Shown: positions 31,891 to 44,886, numbered from the stretch's first letter. The stretch is 64,000 nt of DNA from Semisulcospira habei (GCA_036245525.1 BTPG01000006.1:91716450-91780449), one strand, 5' to 3'. Made by a program: numbers and translations. The notes: generated by a model not told the origin, from the letters alone.

Positions 31891-32141
31891 TTAAACTAGA
31901 CTGAAATCGAAACTGATCAAGATAAAATTAAAATTAAAATCACCAGGCCCGATACCTGACAATTTCTGCTTTTGAAGTCAACAGAGAAAACAATACAACT
32001 GTCTCCTCTCAATCTTGAAACGATCATAAAGGCGTTTATTTCAGTTCATTCAGAGGCGGAATTGCGGATGAGGGTACCATGGGCGTTCTCACTGCATTAT
32101 CCCATTGAACCCCACTTCCGCATTTTACAAATCTGTCACCG

Positions 32142-32365
32142 CTACCCTTGAATTATCATGGTCGATTCTCTCTTGCAACTCAGTGGCACATAGTCGTTAG
32201 ATGTCACCTCCCAAATATCCCAAGGGATTTATATATGATCGTCTTGTTCTTTACCTGCGTATTTTTCTGTGGGCTGGCGATTGGGTGCCAGCTCATAAGA
32301 GGGGGCACTGGATCTAACTGTTTGTATGTCCAGCGCTGAGTAATTCCTCTTGGCGTGTGTACTGT
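32142..32365. repeat. Half copies of two hairpin families
   Basis: CTACCCTTGAATTATCATGG (32142-32161) is the right arm of the TTAA family. At 32245-32365 lies one arm of the GGGGAATT...CAGCGCTGG fold-back (TGCGTATTTTTCTG, TCCAGCGCTGAGTAATTCC). Nothing codes here. Confidence 0.5.
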
Positions 32366-32489
32366 TTTTCCAGCGCTAGCCTCACCTATCTGGTTTGTGA
32401 GAATGTCACACGCAGACATAATAACAGACGAAACTCGCAGTGACGATGTCGTCTGGCACTGGCCATACAAGATTTATTATCCTTATATA

Positions 32490-32640
32490 TTTGTGAAAAA
32501 GGGAGGGGCGGGGGGGGGGGGGGGAGGGAGTTGGCTGGACTCAAACTGGATCATGTATTAAATTTTGGTGGACGGCAATCACAACATTCTACAACTGCCC
32601 GGAAAATTAAGTGAGGGGGGGGGGGGGGGGAGGGTGGAGG
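32490..32640. repeat. Two poly-G/G-rich tracts
   Basis: G runs of about 14 near 32508-32524 and about 15 near 32616-32630, separated by ordinary sequence. Confidence 0.85.
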
Positions 32641-32909
32641 AGGGTTACAGTAAAGCAACAGACGGACCACGAAGATCTTCTTTTGGCTTTCACGTTTTAC
32701 AACATCTTTTTTCACGGAGTCGGTCACGAGCCGGTTTGCAAATTGCAATCGTGTGAATCGAAAAAAAACACCAGTCACGCATCATCACGAGTTTAGGACA
32801 TTCTGGGAATTATTCAGATGAAGGTGTTTATTTCAGTTCACTTTAGCATCCGAAAGAAGTGCGAATGTACATGTACCTCAGTTATGGCCTGTCTCACTCC
32901 ATCAACTCC

Positions 32910-32973
32910 TTCAAGACGAACGGCATCCGGATACGCAGGTGAAGCTGCGTATCCGGATGCCGTTCGTCTTGAA
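32910..32973. repeat. Perfect 29-bp-arm hairpin
   Basis: TTCAAGACGAACGGCATCCG begins an arm (32910-32938) exactly complementary to 32945-32973 around a 6-nt loop. AACT/AGTT may extend it. This is the only copy seen in the window. Confidence 0.85.
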
Positions 32974-33144
32974 TAAGTTAAGGTGGGAACTTTAGGAATG
33001 ATGTTGCCGTGGATCCCGGCCATTTACTAGACACAATCCTATATCCTGCCAAAGCTCTCCACTTAACACGTTATTGCCGTTCACGGTTTAAATGAAGAAC
33101 GTAAGCATATATTCGTATTTGTTCGCGTGTTTAATATATATATT

Positions 33145-34159
<1,015 letters not shown>

Positions 34160-35120
34160 CGTGACCTAAGTATAGATTCGTATTTTTATGTTTTGACAAA
34201 ATAGTCTCACTTATCTGCATCCTTTAAACCATGCGCAAGGGTGACAAACAGCCACAATCAGCCATTCGAAATGGTCAGCCATTTCTGCACCGAACAGTCA
34301 AACGGCTGAGACTGACCTGTGCTCGCGAGTTTTGATTAAACGCCGTCGAACTAAATACAGCGGCCGTACGCCACTCCATTTGTTTTTCAAAGTGTACGGT
34401 CATTAGCACGGAATATCTATGCCGTAACTCTCAGAATATTTTATTTTTATTGTCATCTTTCTGAAAATGCTTTGCGCACCCATAATTAAAAATCCAATGC
34501 TTGCACCACAGTTATAAAAACAGAAGCAAATGGCTGACAATGTTATGTTTGCACTACTGCGACGCACAAGGCGCTGGTTCTGTCTTGAACTCGGCTGGCC
34601 GTGGCAGATCCGCCTCCGCCAGGGATTCTAAGTGAAGTCAGACTACTAAACCGTGGGACCTCTTAGACTAATGAAGCACCGGTCATACCTCTACCCCTTA
34701 AACACTTGTCTATCATTAACCCATTCAAGGCGTCCCGCCTCAATAGCTGCGGAAGTGTCGTATAGGGTTGCCACCGGCAACGCTATATGACACTTTCGTA
34801 GTTATTGGCCAATTTTGTCAGTCAGTCGACGGTATTATTCGAATCAACGCGACACTGAGACTTGTATATTATAATTATGGCCCACCTCGGCCCATTTTGG
34901 TCCCATTTCTCATAGTTTACGTCTTCTAACAACAACCTGCAAAGAGGACTAGGCTTCCCGGCCGTTATCAGACCAACAGCACTCGACGTAGACTCGATCA
35001 CTGACCTACGCAGGAGCCAGTTGCATGAGTGACCTTGCTTAGTGGCTGGCGCAGAACTAAGCTCGTTCATGCAACTGACCCCAGCTGCTTAAGTGAGCTT
35101 GAATCCTGCCGGCCTCGCCA
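34160..35120. other. Intergenic DNA with hairpin fragments
   Basis: Near 34715-34800 a TTAACCCATTCAAGG start precedes a hairpin pairing GAAGTGTCGTATAG with CTATATGACACTTTC, a partial TTAA-type element. Near 35020-35090 an imperfect hairpin (GTTGCATGAGTGACC with CGTTCATGCAAC) recurs in part near 35395 and 46735-46830. Nothing codes. Confidence 0.45.
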
Positions 35121-35125
35121 CTTAC

Positions 35126-35333
35126 GCTTTTAGCCCCCATGTCTCATTTCTCAACTTTTGGAGGTGTTGCCTAACGACTATGTACCAGTTGCAGGAGATG
35201 GCTTGACCATGATAATTCAAGGGTAGTGCCAGATTAGCTTGGCACCTGAAGGCGCCATGCTAATCTGGCACTACCCTTGAATTATCGTGGTCAAGCCATC
35301 TCCTGCTGTAGGCCGGATCTGGGGCTAAAAGTG
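35126..35333. mobile_element. TTAA-type hairpin MITE
   Basis: Same family as 31679, with right terminus GGGGCTAAAAG and TTAA at 35334-35337. The left TTAA is decayed to TTAC. The hairpin AATTCAAGGGTAGTGCCAGA pairs with TCTGGCACTACCCTTGAATT. Confidence 0.78.
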
Positions 35334-35645
35334 TTAAGCAAGGTGTTCATGTCAGGAGCACCTTGTTTAGTGGCGTGCGCATGAATTAAGCTCTCTCATG
35401 CAAATGGCCCTGGGCCATTCGCTGTTATGGGTTCATTTGCCTCGAGTACTACCTCATTCTCGTGGACACTTTATCCGCGAACGGCCCGCGGTCCCTTGGG
35501 GGTCACTTCTTGAGGGTAATCTGTATTATATAGCTACAGTTCGGGTCATAACACACAGACTAAGAAAGCAGGAACACACAGAGGTAGAGCAATAAGCCAG
35601 CTCTAGTAAGGCATCACACTTTATTGATGTCCAGATCACAAGGGT

Positions 35646-35800
35646 GACTCAGTGACTGACTGCCAAGCGCGTCAACTGCGAGGGCAATCCCAACAACTGA
35701 ACTGAGAAAGAAACGCGCGTGGAAGGGACAGTTACAAACACAATTGTGCCTTAACTGTCTTTTCTAAGCGTGTTTCCTTCTTTGTCGGGATTTAGTTAAC
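35646..35800. mobile_element. Hairpin element (AAACACGCTTAGAAAAGACGG family), diverged
   Basis: GAAAGAAACGCGCGTGGAAG and CTTTTCTAAGCGTGTTTCCT are the remnants of the two arms around ACAATTGT. Shares the GACTGCCAAGCG lead with the copy at 23721. Confidence 0.5.
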
Positions 35801-35937
35801 TTTATTTATGTTTGCGCTTTACAAACTGATGCGCGGCTCAGTCGTGACTTTCCGAATACATAACTCTTATTCAGACAAAGATATAGTTATTAACTGCAAA
35901 GTGTGTAAGATGTAGAGACTCAAAATAACCCATTTCA

Positions 35938-36026
35938 CCCTTTGGGTGTCGGCAACGGTTTCAGTCGCGATGAATCCTGCAGGACTGAATCACCGCGACT
36001 AAAACCGCTACCGACACCCTAAAGGG
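35938..36026. mobile_element. Short TTAA-type hairpin, CCCTTTGGGTGTCGG subfamily
   Basis: CCCTTTGGGTGTCGG...CCGACACCCTAAAGGG, 89 bp, with TTAA at its right edge (36027-36030) and TTCA at the left. Arms carry GGTTTCAGTCGCG/CGCGACTAAAACC. Confidence 0.75.
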
Positions 36027-36030
36027 TTAA

Positions 36031-36222
36031 GTCATGACACACTACCGACAGGATTTAGATCGGCCATGATAGTTCAAGGGTGGTGTCAGAATAGCTTGGC
36101 GCCTGAAGGCGCCAAGCTATTCTGACACCACCCTTGAACTATCATGGTCGATCTGTCTCAAGAAATATGACGCAGACCTCAGAGAATTTCTTTACACAAT
36201 TGATAATTTCGTCCTAAAGGGA
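36031..36222. mobile_element. TTAA-type hairpin MITE sharing a TTAA with its neighbour
   Basis: Starts at the TTAA (36027-36030) that ends the previous element and ends at TTAA 36223-36226. The hairpin (36066-36148) pairs AGGGTGGTGTCAGAATAGCT with AGCTATTCTGACACCACCCT. The family usually has GTGCCAG; here both arms carry the T/A change. Confidence 0.72.
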
Positions 36223-36414
36223 TTAATGAGATAAGCAACAATTAAAGAGCGCAGCTCATTTCTGAATAACACGCCGGGACAAAGCAGTGTAACAAACCGT
36301 TTGTCCTTGTTACTTGGAAACGGAGGCCATGTGTTCTTTTCTTTGTTGCTTATTTCAGTGACATAATATGCTGTGCCAGGCTGATGCCGACAGGTATAGT
36401 CCGTTTGAACAAAG

Positions 36415-36495
36415 CTTGCCTCGTGTTTTTTGTTTGTTTGTTTGTTTTTTTTTTTTTGGTTTTTTTGTTTGTTTGTTTGTTTGTTTTGTTTCTTT
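36415..36495. repeat. (TTTG)n and poly-T tract
   Basis: Interrupted GTTT repeats with a poly-T centre, low complexity. Confidence 0.9.
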
Positions 36496-36658
36496 TGGCA
36501 AACAACTTTTGAACGCAGATGATTTCAAGACAACTCTAACTTGAGAAGAAAATGTCATCACCAACTTTGCTGCTAATAATTTTAATTTTCCTGTAGTCTC
36601 GACAACAGTGCCGGCTTTAGCCGCAGCCCTCGGGAAATTTTGAACATGACCCAATTAA

Positions 36659-36866
36659 CCCATTACATCCTGAGGCTGATTCTGTGCAATGTGTTTATTG
36701 TCCTATGAAGGCTACAACTCATACAAATTTTGCGACAGATCAACTATTTTAATTCAAGTGTGGTGCCAGAATAGCTTGGCGCCTGAGGTGCAAAGCTAAA
36801 TATGGCACCACCCTTGAACTATCAGTCGAATCTATTTCAAGCAATGGGTGTATCAGGACGAAAAGG
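36659..36866. mobile_element. TTAA-type hairpin MITE, subfamily 2
   Basis: TTAA at 36655-36658, termini CCCATTACATCCTGA and ATCAGGACGAAAAGG, TTTA at the right. The right arm of the hairpin is partly decayed (GTGCAAAGCTAAATATGG). Confidence 0.7.
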
Positions 36867-37145
36867 TTTACACATGCTAATATATACTCTGTTCGAACCT
36901 CACTCAGCAACGCTGACATATTTATTTCCAGTAAACTTCACGCTCCTCGGGTTGAATGTTCGATAGCTTGGTCTTGCAAGACATCTGATCCACGCATAGC
37001 TTGTCACAGTTTCTGCGTGACTGATGTAGGTCAGGAGTCACTGAGGCCTGGACATAGTACATATTTCAACTTGTATGTAGTCACCTCCATGATCTCCCGA
37101 GAGCAGTGTCTAAACCGTTGGGTTTCAAGCCCAACTAAACATTAA

Positions 37146-37343
37146 CTCAGTCAGCACGTATTTCCCAAATTTGTAGGCGCCATCTAACGACTGTGCACCT
37201 GTTGCAGGAGATGGATCGACCATGATAATTCAAGGGTAGTGCCAGATTAGCTTGGCGCCGACAGGCGCCAAGCTAATCTAGAACTACCCTTGAATTATCA
37301 TGGTCGACCCATCTCCTGCTCTAGTGCGTCAGGGCTGAATGAG
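37146..37343. mobile_element. TTAA-type hairpin MITE
   Basis: TTAA at both edges (37142-37145 and 37344-37347), termini CTCAGTCAGC and GGCTGAATGAG. The hairpin pairs TTCAAGGGTAGTGCCAGATT with its complement, apart from a TAGAAC change in the right arm. Confidence 0.75.
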
Positions 37344-37404
37344 TTAAAGTAAATTAGGATCAAGTTTGGTAGATAACCTTTTGTTCTTATCGTTGTCCTG
37401 AAAT

Positions 37405-40400
37405 CCTCGCGCTGGGACCATATGGCGTTGAGGCGCGTCCCCTGGGTGGTGGATAAGGGGTCCCTCGCGAGAGGGGTGCACCGAATGAAATAAGGTGCCG
37501 TGAACCAACATGGTCTAAGGGAAGGAGACCCCGACAGAAAACCCCTGGTCCTCCTAGTAAGGGGGTTGGGCGTGGGGGTAGCTTCCCCACCCTGCAAATA
37601 AAGAAATAGCTACAAAAACGCCGACGAATAGACAAACAGCAATTCCTTTCCTGGAGGAGGAAGGTTCTTCTACCAGAAGATTTATGACGTCGTGTGGTGA
37701 AAGCCGGAAGCCACAGGACCGAGCCACCTCCCTCTATCCAGGGACACAATCATGGGCACATGGAATGTCAAGACCATGTACCAGAGCGGGAAGTCCGCCC
37801 AGATAGCAGCGGAAATGCAAAAGTACAACATTTGCCTGCTAGGTATCAGTGAAGCCAGATGGACGCAGTCTGGACAGAAAAAAGTGGGGAGATGATTCTG
37901 TATTCAGGTCATGAAGAGGAGAATGCCCTCCATACAGAAGGTGTAGCATTCATGCTGTCACCAGTGGCACAGAGAGCGCTGATGGGCTGGGAACCTCTTG
38001 GGCCAAGAATTATCACAGCAGCCTTTAGAACCAAGAAAAAGATCAAGCTGAACGTCATCCAGTGTTATGCGCCCACTAATGACAATGACGAGGAAGAGAA
38101 ACAAGAGTTCTACGACCGACTCCAGAGTGCTGTGGACAAATGTGCGGAGCGAGACATCACCATCATCATGGGCGATTTTAATGCCAAAATAGGGGAGGAC
38201 AACACCGGATACGAAGAAGTGATGGTTAGACAGGGACTAGGGGAGATGAGTGAGAACGGGGAGAGGTTTGTAGACTTTTGTGCTCTAAACAGACTTGTCA
38301 TTGGAGGCAGCATCTTCCCACACAGAAGAATACACAAAGCAACGTGGGTCTCACCTGACCATACTACAGAGAACCAAATAGACCATATCTGCATTAGCAA
38401 GAAATTTGGAAGATCCCTTCAAGATGTTCGAGTGAGGAGGGGAGCAGATGTCGCCTCAGACCATCATCTGCTTATCTTAAGAATAAAGCTCAAGTTAAAG
38501 AAAAGCAGCACAGGGACAAGAAGAAGACAGCGCTATAATGTAGGCCTCCTGAGAGAGACTGGAGTGAGAGAAGAGTTCAAACTGGTGCTGTCCAACCGGT
38601 TTCAAGCGCTACAGGAGCTAGTAAATGAGGAGGAGGCGTTCACCACAGAGCAGCAGTGGAGGGCAGTTAGAGAGGCACTGAACTCAACCTGCAAAGACAC
38701 TATGGGGTTCAAGAAACACCATCACAAGGACTGGCTGTCGGCACAGACCTTGAAGAAGATAGAAGTGAGGAAGCAGAAGAAAGCGGCTGTCAACAACAGT
38801 CGCACGAGAGCAGCCAAAGCAATGGCACATGAGGAATACTCGGAAACCAACCGCGAGGTGAAGAGGAGTATCATAGCAGACAAGAGAGCCTACACAGACG
38901 GCCTAGCAGCAGAGGCAGAAAAGGCAGCAGGCAGCGGCAACATGAAACAGCTCTACGACATTACCAGAAGATTGTCTGGCAAGTATGGCCATACAGAAAG
39001 ACCAGTAAAAGACAAAGACGGCAAGCCTATTGCAGACAGAGCAGACCAACTCGACAGATGGGCCGAGTATTTTGAAGAGTTACTGAACAGACCCACCCCA
39101 CCCGACCCCCCAGACATCCAGCCAGCAGAGACCGACCTACCCATCAGCTGTGACAGACCCAGCCGGGAAGAGATCAGAAGAGCAGTGGCATTTTTGAAGA
39201 ATGGCAAAGCAGCAGGGCCAGATGGCATCCCAGCCGAGGCTCTGAAAGCAGACCTAGAAACAACAGTAGAGATGCTGTACCCACTGTTTGGGAAAGATCT
39301 GGGAAGAGGAGGTGATGCCGGCTGACTGGAAGAAGGGGTACCTAATCAGCTTCCCAAGAAAGGCGACCTCAGCAAGTGTTCCAACTACAGAGGAATCACC
39401 TTGCTGTCAGTACCAGGAAAGGTCTTCAACAGGATCATCCTGGAGAGAATGAAGAGCTTCTTTGACCCCCAGCTGAGAGACCAGCAAGCAGGATTCAGGA
39501 AAAACCGATCATGTACAGACCAGATTGCCACTCTCCGCATCATCGTGGAGCAGTCTCTGGAGTGGAGCTCCCCGCTGTACGTCAACTTTGTGGATTACGA
39601 GAAAGCATTTGACAGTGTGGACCGAGAGAAACTCCTACGACACTACGGTGTACCCACAAAACTCGTCTGCCTGATCAAGAGCAGCTACGATGGCATGACA
39701 TGTCGCGTGATCCATGAAGGGCAGTTCACCAGGGAGCTCCAGGTCAGAACCGGCGTCAGGCAGGGGTGTTTGCTGTCTCCGTTCCTCTTCCTACTGGCCA
39801 TAGACTGGGTCATGAAGAGGACCACAGAGCAGAGAAGAAGCGGAATACAGTGGACACTGTGGACACAGCTTGACGACCTCGATTTTGCAGACGACTTGGC
39901 TTTACTGTCCCACACTCATCAACAAATGCAGGACAAGACTACGAGGCTTGCTGACATCTCGTCCCAAGTGAGTGAGTGAGTGAGTATAGATTGCTTTAAG
40001 TCCCGCAAGCGACAAAGGCATTCTCAGGACGTGCCTGCGCTAAATGAAGAAAAGAACTGCAAGAAGCGCAGACAGGAGGGAGAATTTCAAAAGAAAAATA
40101 CAGATGAATGGACCAGAAAGACAGAAATACAAACCCCCAAAAGAGTAGAACCCACCTTGCAGGGGTTAGACAAGGTGACCCTAGGAACTAAAAAGTAGAC
40201 AACCCCACCAAGGTTTCCTAGGGCAGACCCGGTGGGGGGTCGTCCCAAGTGGGCCTCACCATCCACAAACAGAAAACAAAGACAATGAGGCTGAACGCAA
40301 CCAGGGAAGAACCAGTCTTGCTTGCTGGCACCCCGTTGGAGGAGGTGGAGTCCTTCACCTATCTCGGGAGCATCATCGACAAAAAAGGTGGCACTGATGC

Positions 40401-40956
40401 AGATGTCAGAGCACGAATCGGTAAAGCCAGAGCAGTCTTTCTCCAGCTGAAAAAAAGTGCGGAGTTCCAGAGAGCTGTCACAACACACCAAAGTCCGGAT
40501 TTTCAACTCAAACGTAAAAGCAGTTCTCCCATATGGAGCAGAGACTTGGAGGTTGACAAAAACTACAGTCAACAGAGTACAGATCTTCATAAACAGTTGC
40601 CTTAGAAGAATCTTGAAAATCCACTGGCCCGAGAAGATCAGCAACGTCAGACTGGGAGAGAATAGAGCATATAACAGCAGAAAATGAAATTGGACGAAGA
40701 AGATGGGGATGGATTGGTCACAGTCTGAGAAAGCCACTTTCCAGTATCACTAGGCAGGCATTGTCATGGAACCCCCAGGGAAAGAGGAAAAGAGGCAGGC
40801 CGAGAAACACCTGGCTTCGAGACCTCCAAGCAGACATCAAGAGAGTGGGAACCACCTGGAGTAAATCGAAGGAAAAGCACAGGACAGGAGTCGCTGGAGG
40901 TCTCTCGTCGACGGCCTATACCCTGGCAGAGGTGACAGGCGTAAGTAAGTAAGTAA
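37405..40956 (+). pseudogene. RTE-like LINE, near full length, frameshifted
   Basis: The target duplication GTTGTCCTGAAAT (37392-37404 and 40957-40969) bounds a 3.55-kb insertion. After a GC-rich 5'UTR, ATG at 37752 opens an apurinic endonuclease: MGTWNVKTM, ISEARW, then after a shift near 37890 IIMGDFNAKIGED and SDHHLLILR. The RT follows: NGKAAGPDGIPAEAL, QAGFRKNRSCTDQI, FVDYEKAFDSVDREK, GVRQGCLLSPFLFLLAID, LDFADDLALLSH, FTYLGSIIDKKGGTD, and a tail with WNPQGKRKRGRPRNTWLRDL. It ends in (GTAA)n. At least four single-base shifts (near 37890, 39295, 39345 and 40455) plus a nested insert inactivate it. The clade call is from motif style. Confidence 0.85.
39971..40239 (-). mobile_element. SINE-like insert inside the RTE reverse transcriptase
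   Basis: The 12-bp target duplication TCGTCCCAAGTG (39959-39970 and 40240-40251) encloses 269 bp. On the - strand it ends in (ACTC)n, a retroposon-like tail. Without the insert the RT frame would read on from ISSQV to GLTIHKQKTKT, so insertion came after the RTE copy landed. Confidence 0.82.
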
Positions 40957-41455
40957 GTTGTCCTGAAATATGTCTTGTTCAACAACAACAAAACTGAGGT
41001 AAGCTTTGCTCAAATGGACTATACAAACACATAGCATGCGATGACTGTTTGCGAAGTTGGTCACTTTTTTAACACAGGCAGTAGTAAGTAGTGCTATTTA
41101 CTACTACTGACGTTAAAAGGTGACCAACTATCAAACATCATCCAATGCCTGCAGGCACAAACAAGTTAATATCCCATTAAACCCTCGGTCCTCCTGTACA
41201 GCAAGAGATGGAACGAGCTTGACAGTTAAAGCGACCTGCTCCAGGCTATACAGGGTTAACAATTCGCAATATCTCCCTTATAAATGCTCTTATTGTATGA
41301 CTTGCAATAATGCTGCACCTCCCCCCGCCCCAACCCCCACCCCACCCGGCCACCCCGCCACCCATCCCTCCTCACGGTTCCTACGGCCACTGCTGACTCA
41401 TGGGAGTCGACGTCAATCGCCGACGGGGCGTCTGGAAATGACATCACTCCATTAA

Positions 41456-41660
41456 ATCATGGAGTCGAACTTTTTCAGATTATGTTGTCCTATGAAGAAT
41501 GCATTACAGTTCAGGCGATAGACTGATCATGATAGTTTAAGGGTAGTTCAAGGGCTGTGCCAGGACAGCTTGGCGCCTATGGGCGCCAAGCGGTTCTGGC
41601 ACCACCCTTGAACTATCATGGTTAAATTTACCGCATGCTAGTGTATCAGGATTTAAAAGC
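41456..41660. mobile_element. TTAA-type hairpin MITE abutting the RASSF stop codon
   Basis: The hairpin (41527-41622) carries AGCTTGGCGCCTATGGGCGC and ACCACCCTTGAACTATCATG. The right terminus GTATCAGGATTTAAAAGC ends at about 41660, and the RASSF stop codon is at 41670-41668. A left TTAA is at 41452-41455. If the RASSF 3'UTR extends past the stop, this element supplies it. Confidence 0.65.
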
Positions 41661-41667
41661 GTTAGTT

Positions 41668-43654
41668 TCATACGAGAGTTTCTAGAGGAGTGACGTCATC
41701 ACTGTGCATGGAGCTGAGCCCCGTGTCGTCAGAGTTACTGTCCCCTTCCTCGCGCCATCGACATAACGTCAGCTCGTCTGAAAACCGCACGCACTTGGCG
41801 CGAGCATGGGGCACTTGTTTTAGAGAAGGCACGTGCTGATTGCTGGCAGCACGCTTGTCGTTCATTGAAGGCACTGGGAGCCTGTCTGTTCTGTGAGCTA
41901 ATATCGTTGGTTTGTCCACTGCACGTCCACAGCCTGATACAGACTCGGGGTCAACTGACCTATGTGCGTTTTGTAATGAAGGTCCGTAGGATGTGGAATA
42001 GTCTAAATCATGTCCCTGATCAGACTGGTAAACATCGCCATTTGAAAATGGGCTAGACGGTAGCTTATTTAGGATGACGGGCACTGCATCAGTCCTGTCA
42101 TACCGCTCTCCTGGCGACAGACACATTTCACTCTGTGTGACACCAAGCGCGTCTTGCAGTTTCTTGTCCACGGCGTGACGGCTTGTTGTGCTGTCGGTCC
42201 ACCGACTTCCAACCGACTCAGTAAAATCGTCGGCAACAGAATAATAACTGAGGCGTGGAGGTAAATGTTTTTCTGCGGTATTTCTGCTGTGGCTATGGGA
42301 CGGTAAGTCCGATTGTCTTGTGCCGGCAGTGTTTGCACTGAACCTAAAGAACGACTTTTCAATGTCAGTAATGTTTCTGCTGTAACTAGCTAGAGGGTCC
42401 GCTTGATTTGTATCTGCAGTCCTTGTACCGTAACTAGGGGACGGTACGTCAGTGTGTTCATCCCCGTCCGTTCCCGGCATGCCGCTGTCCGTGCTGGAGT
42501 CACTGGCCGACTGATACAGACCGTCATCACGCCAGGAACACTGGTACTCGCCGTCAGACACCGCTGAGGGATGGTTCGTTCTGGACACAGACTTGCTGAC
42601 GCGCCCGTCGGTAAAACCTACTGCTGATGTGGAATGGCTGGGCTCTCGCCATATCGAGGGATTCTGACGTCCATGAGATTCCAAGTGGTTTACACGCGTC
42701 GTTGACGCGTGCATACCACTTGGAATCTCATGGACATTCACGTTAGATGTCAGTAAATTCTGTGTTTGCGCCAAGTTGCAATTGATAAAATCAATGTGTT
42801 GTGATCTCTGTTCTGGTCTTGAAAGGCCTTTAACATTGGCAACGTCAGCTTTCTGATCACCATTTTGAACACCACGGTCGAGAGAAATGCCATTTCCTTG
42901 TGCTTGTTTGCCTGCACTGAACAGCTGACTATGCGAGTTATTCTGCTGCCTGCTAAACGGAGCGTTCTTGGTGGACTGTTCACAGTATGTGTCCCACTGC
43001 TGGCTGTCAGCTTTAGCGCTGGACGCCGCCTCAATGTCTGCTAGTTGCTGTGCCAGCGTGTCTAGCCTGTGACTCCTGTCCTGCGCCTGTTTGTCCCAGT
43101 ACGCCAACTCGCGAGCCACTTCCAGCTCCTGTTGCTGTTGCAGCACACTGGCCGCCACCGCGCGCGTCACCTGCACGTGCACACTCTCCAGCTCACGATC
43201 CGCACGACCCTCGTCACGCGAGGGATGCGCGCGATCTGTGACGTCACTCAAGCTGAAGGTCTGTATCTGACGCGCGAGACTGCAGGCGACGTGATGCGTG
43301 TGGTCCAGACGCTGGGTGACGTCATACAGCTGGTCACAGAGCAGTAAGTAGTCGTCCAGCCGGTCCTCGCCTACCTCCAGCAGCACGGCGTCCAGCGGAT
43401 CCTCGCTACTGCTGCTGCAGCTGTCGCCGGCACCGTCCACATCCAGGTAGGAGTCCTGCACGTAGTCCTGCCCCATCTGCTGCACGCGCCGCGCGTGCTG
43501 CCGCGCCTCGTGCTGGGTGATCTGGCGCTCCGTGCTCTGCACGCGCTGCTGTAACTCCTGCAGGCGGCGCTCCTGTCGCACCATGTGCCGCACCACGTGT
43601 TCTAGCGCACGCAACTTGCCGCACCGAATACACTGGGGGCGCCCTCCGTTACAC
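41668..43654 (-). CDS. RASSF9/10-like coding exon 3 with stop codon
   Basis: 1987 nt. Begins after CTATAG, completes a split Arg codon, and opens with CNGGRPQCIRCGK before the coiled coil. Ends in TGA beside a hairpin MITE and contains an inverted repeat at 42669-42735. Confidence 0.9.
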
Positions 43655-44843
43655 CTATAGACACAACACAGGGATAAAATGAGTCAATGCTGCCGATATG
43701 ACGAAAGCCAGTCTGTTCATTATAATCTGGCTTTTCTCAAACATAGACATGCTAGTCAAACTTAGTTTGCAACGAACGATTCCTAACACCGAACGAGAAA
43801 GAATCATTGACAACACTCTGCACATCAATTACACGCCAAAATGACTCACGACAGCTCGACCAGAGATCGATTTTGAGCTGCAATCTTGCGTGAGGGTCTG
43901 AAAAGTAACACGCCAAACTGACTCTCACGACAGATCTACCTAGATTCATTTTGAAGTGTCCATTTTGAGTTTGGGGAGTGACAAAATGACTCTCACGACA
44001 AATCGACAAGGAGTCACAGTGGAGTGGCAAGATTGCCTGAGGGGAGTCTCGTGCCAAAATGACTCACGATAGATCGACCCGGGGTCACTTAGGTGTGGCA
44101 ATTTGGCGCGTGGGAAGTAACGCGACACAATGACTCTCAGAGCCATTTTGGAGTGGCAATTTTGAGTGTGTGTGTGTGTGTGTGTGGGGGGGGGGGGGGG
44201 CTACACGCCAAAATGACAGTCACGGCAGATCGACCCGAGGTCATTTTGGAGTGGCAATTTTAAGTTTGTGGATAACATGCCGAACTGACTCACGGCCAAA
44301 TCGACCCGGAGTCACTGTGGAGTGACAAGCTTGCCAGAGGGGAGTTACATGCCAAAATGACTCTCACGACAGAGTGACCCGGAGTCATTCTGTCGTGACA
44401 GTCATTTTGGCGTGTCACCCAACAACGCCATCGCTCTATCCACCAGCGGTCACATTTCAACACCGTCTACCCAGAGGCGTGACGCCTGTCCACACGACAC
44501 TGACCTGCATGTTGCCGCATGCTTGGAGCGCTGTCCCTTAGAGTGCCTGTGCCGGCGACGGGTCCTGGAGTTGCCTGCCCCTGGCGGCAGGAAGTAGTCG
44601 TCCAGGCGGCGCACCATCAGCTGCACGTTGGGCTGCTCCGCCCCCCACGCTGACCACACCTTCACGATTTTCGTCCGACCCTACGCAAGACACAACACAT
44701 GCTTATCACATGCTGTGTTTGTCTTGTACTGTGTTTGTCTTCAGAGTGTATGTGTGTGTGTCACGTGAGCGTGCGTGTTGGGTTCAGTTCGCGGCGCTTT
44801 GAGCCGATTCGCAGAATTGGGTAAAGCGCCTATGTAATAACCG

Positions 44844-44886
<43 letters not shown>

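Noticed and set aside
31675..31894. Hairpins as rho-independent-style terminators
   Set aside because: Eukaryotic context, stems much too long, dispersed multi-copy distribution and TTAA-bounded ends indicate transposons.
43050..43347. Open frames on the + strand opposite RASSF exon 3
   Set aside because: Antisense shadows in GC-rich coding sequence with no motif of their own.
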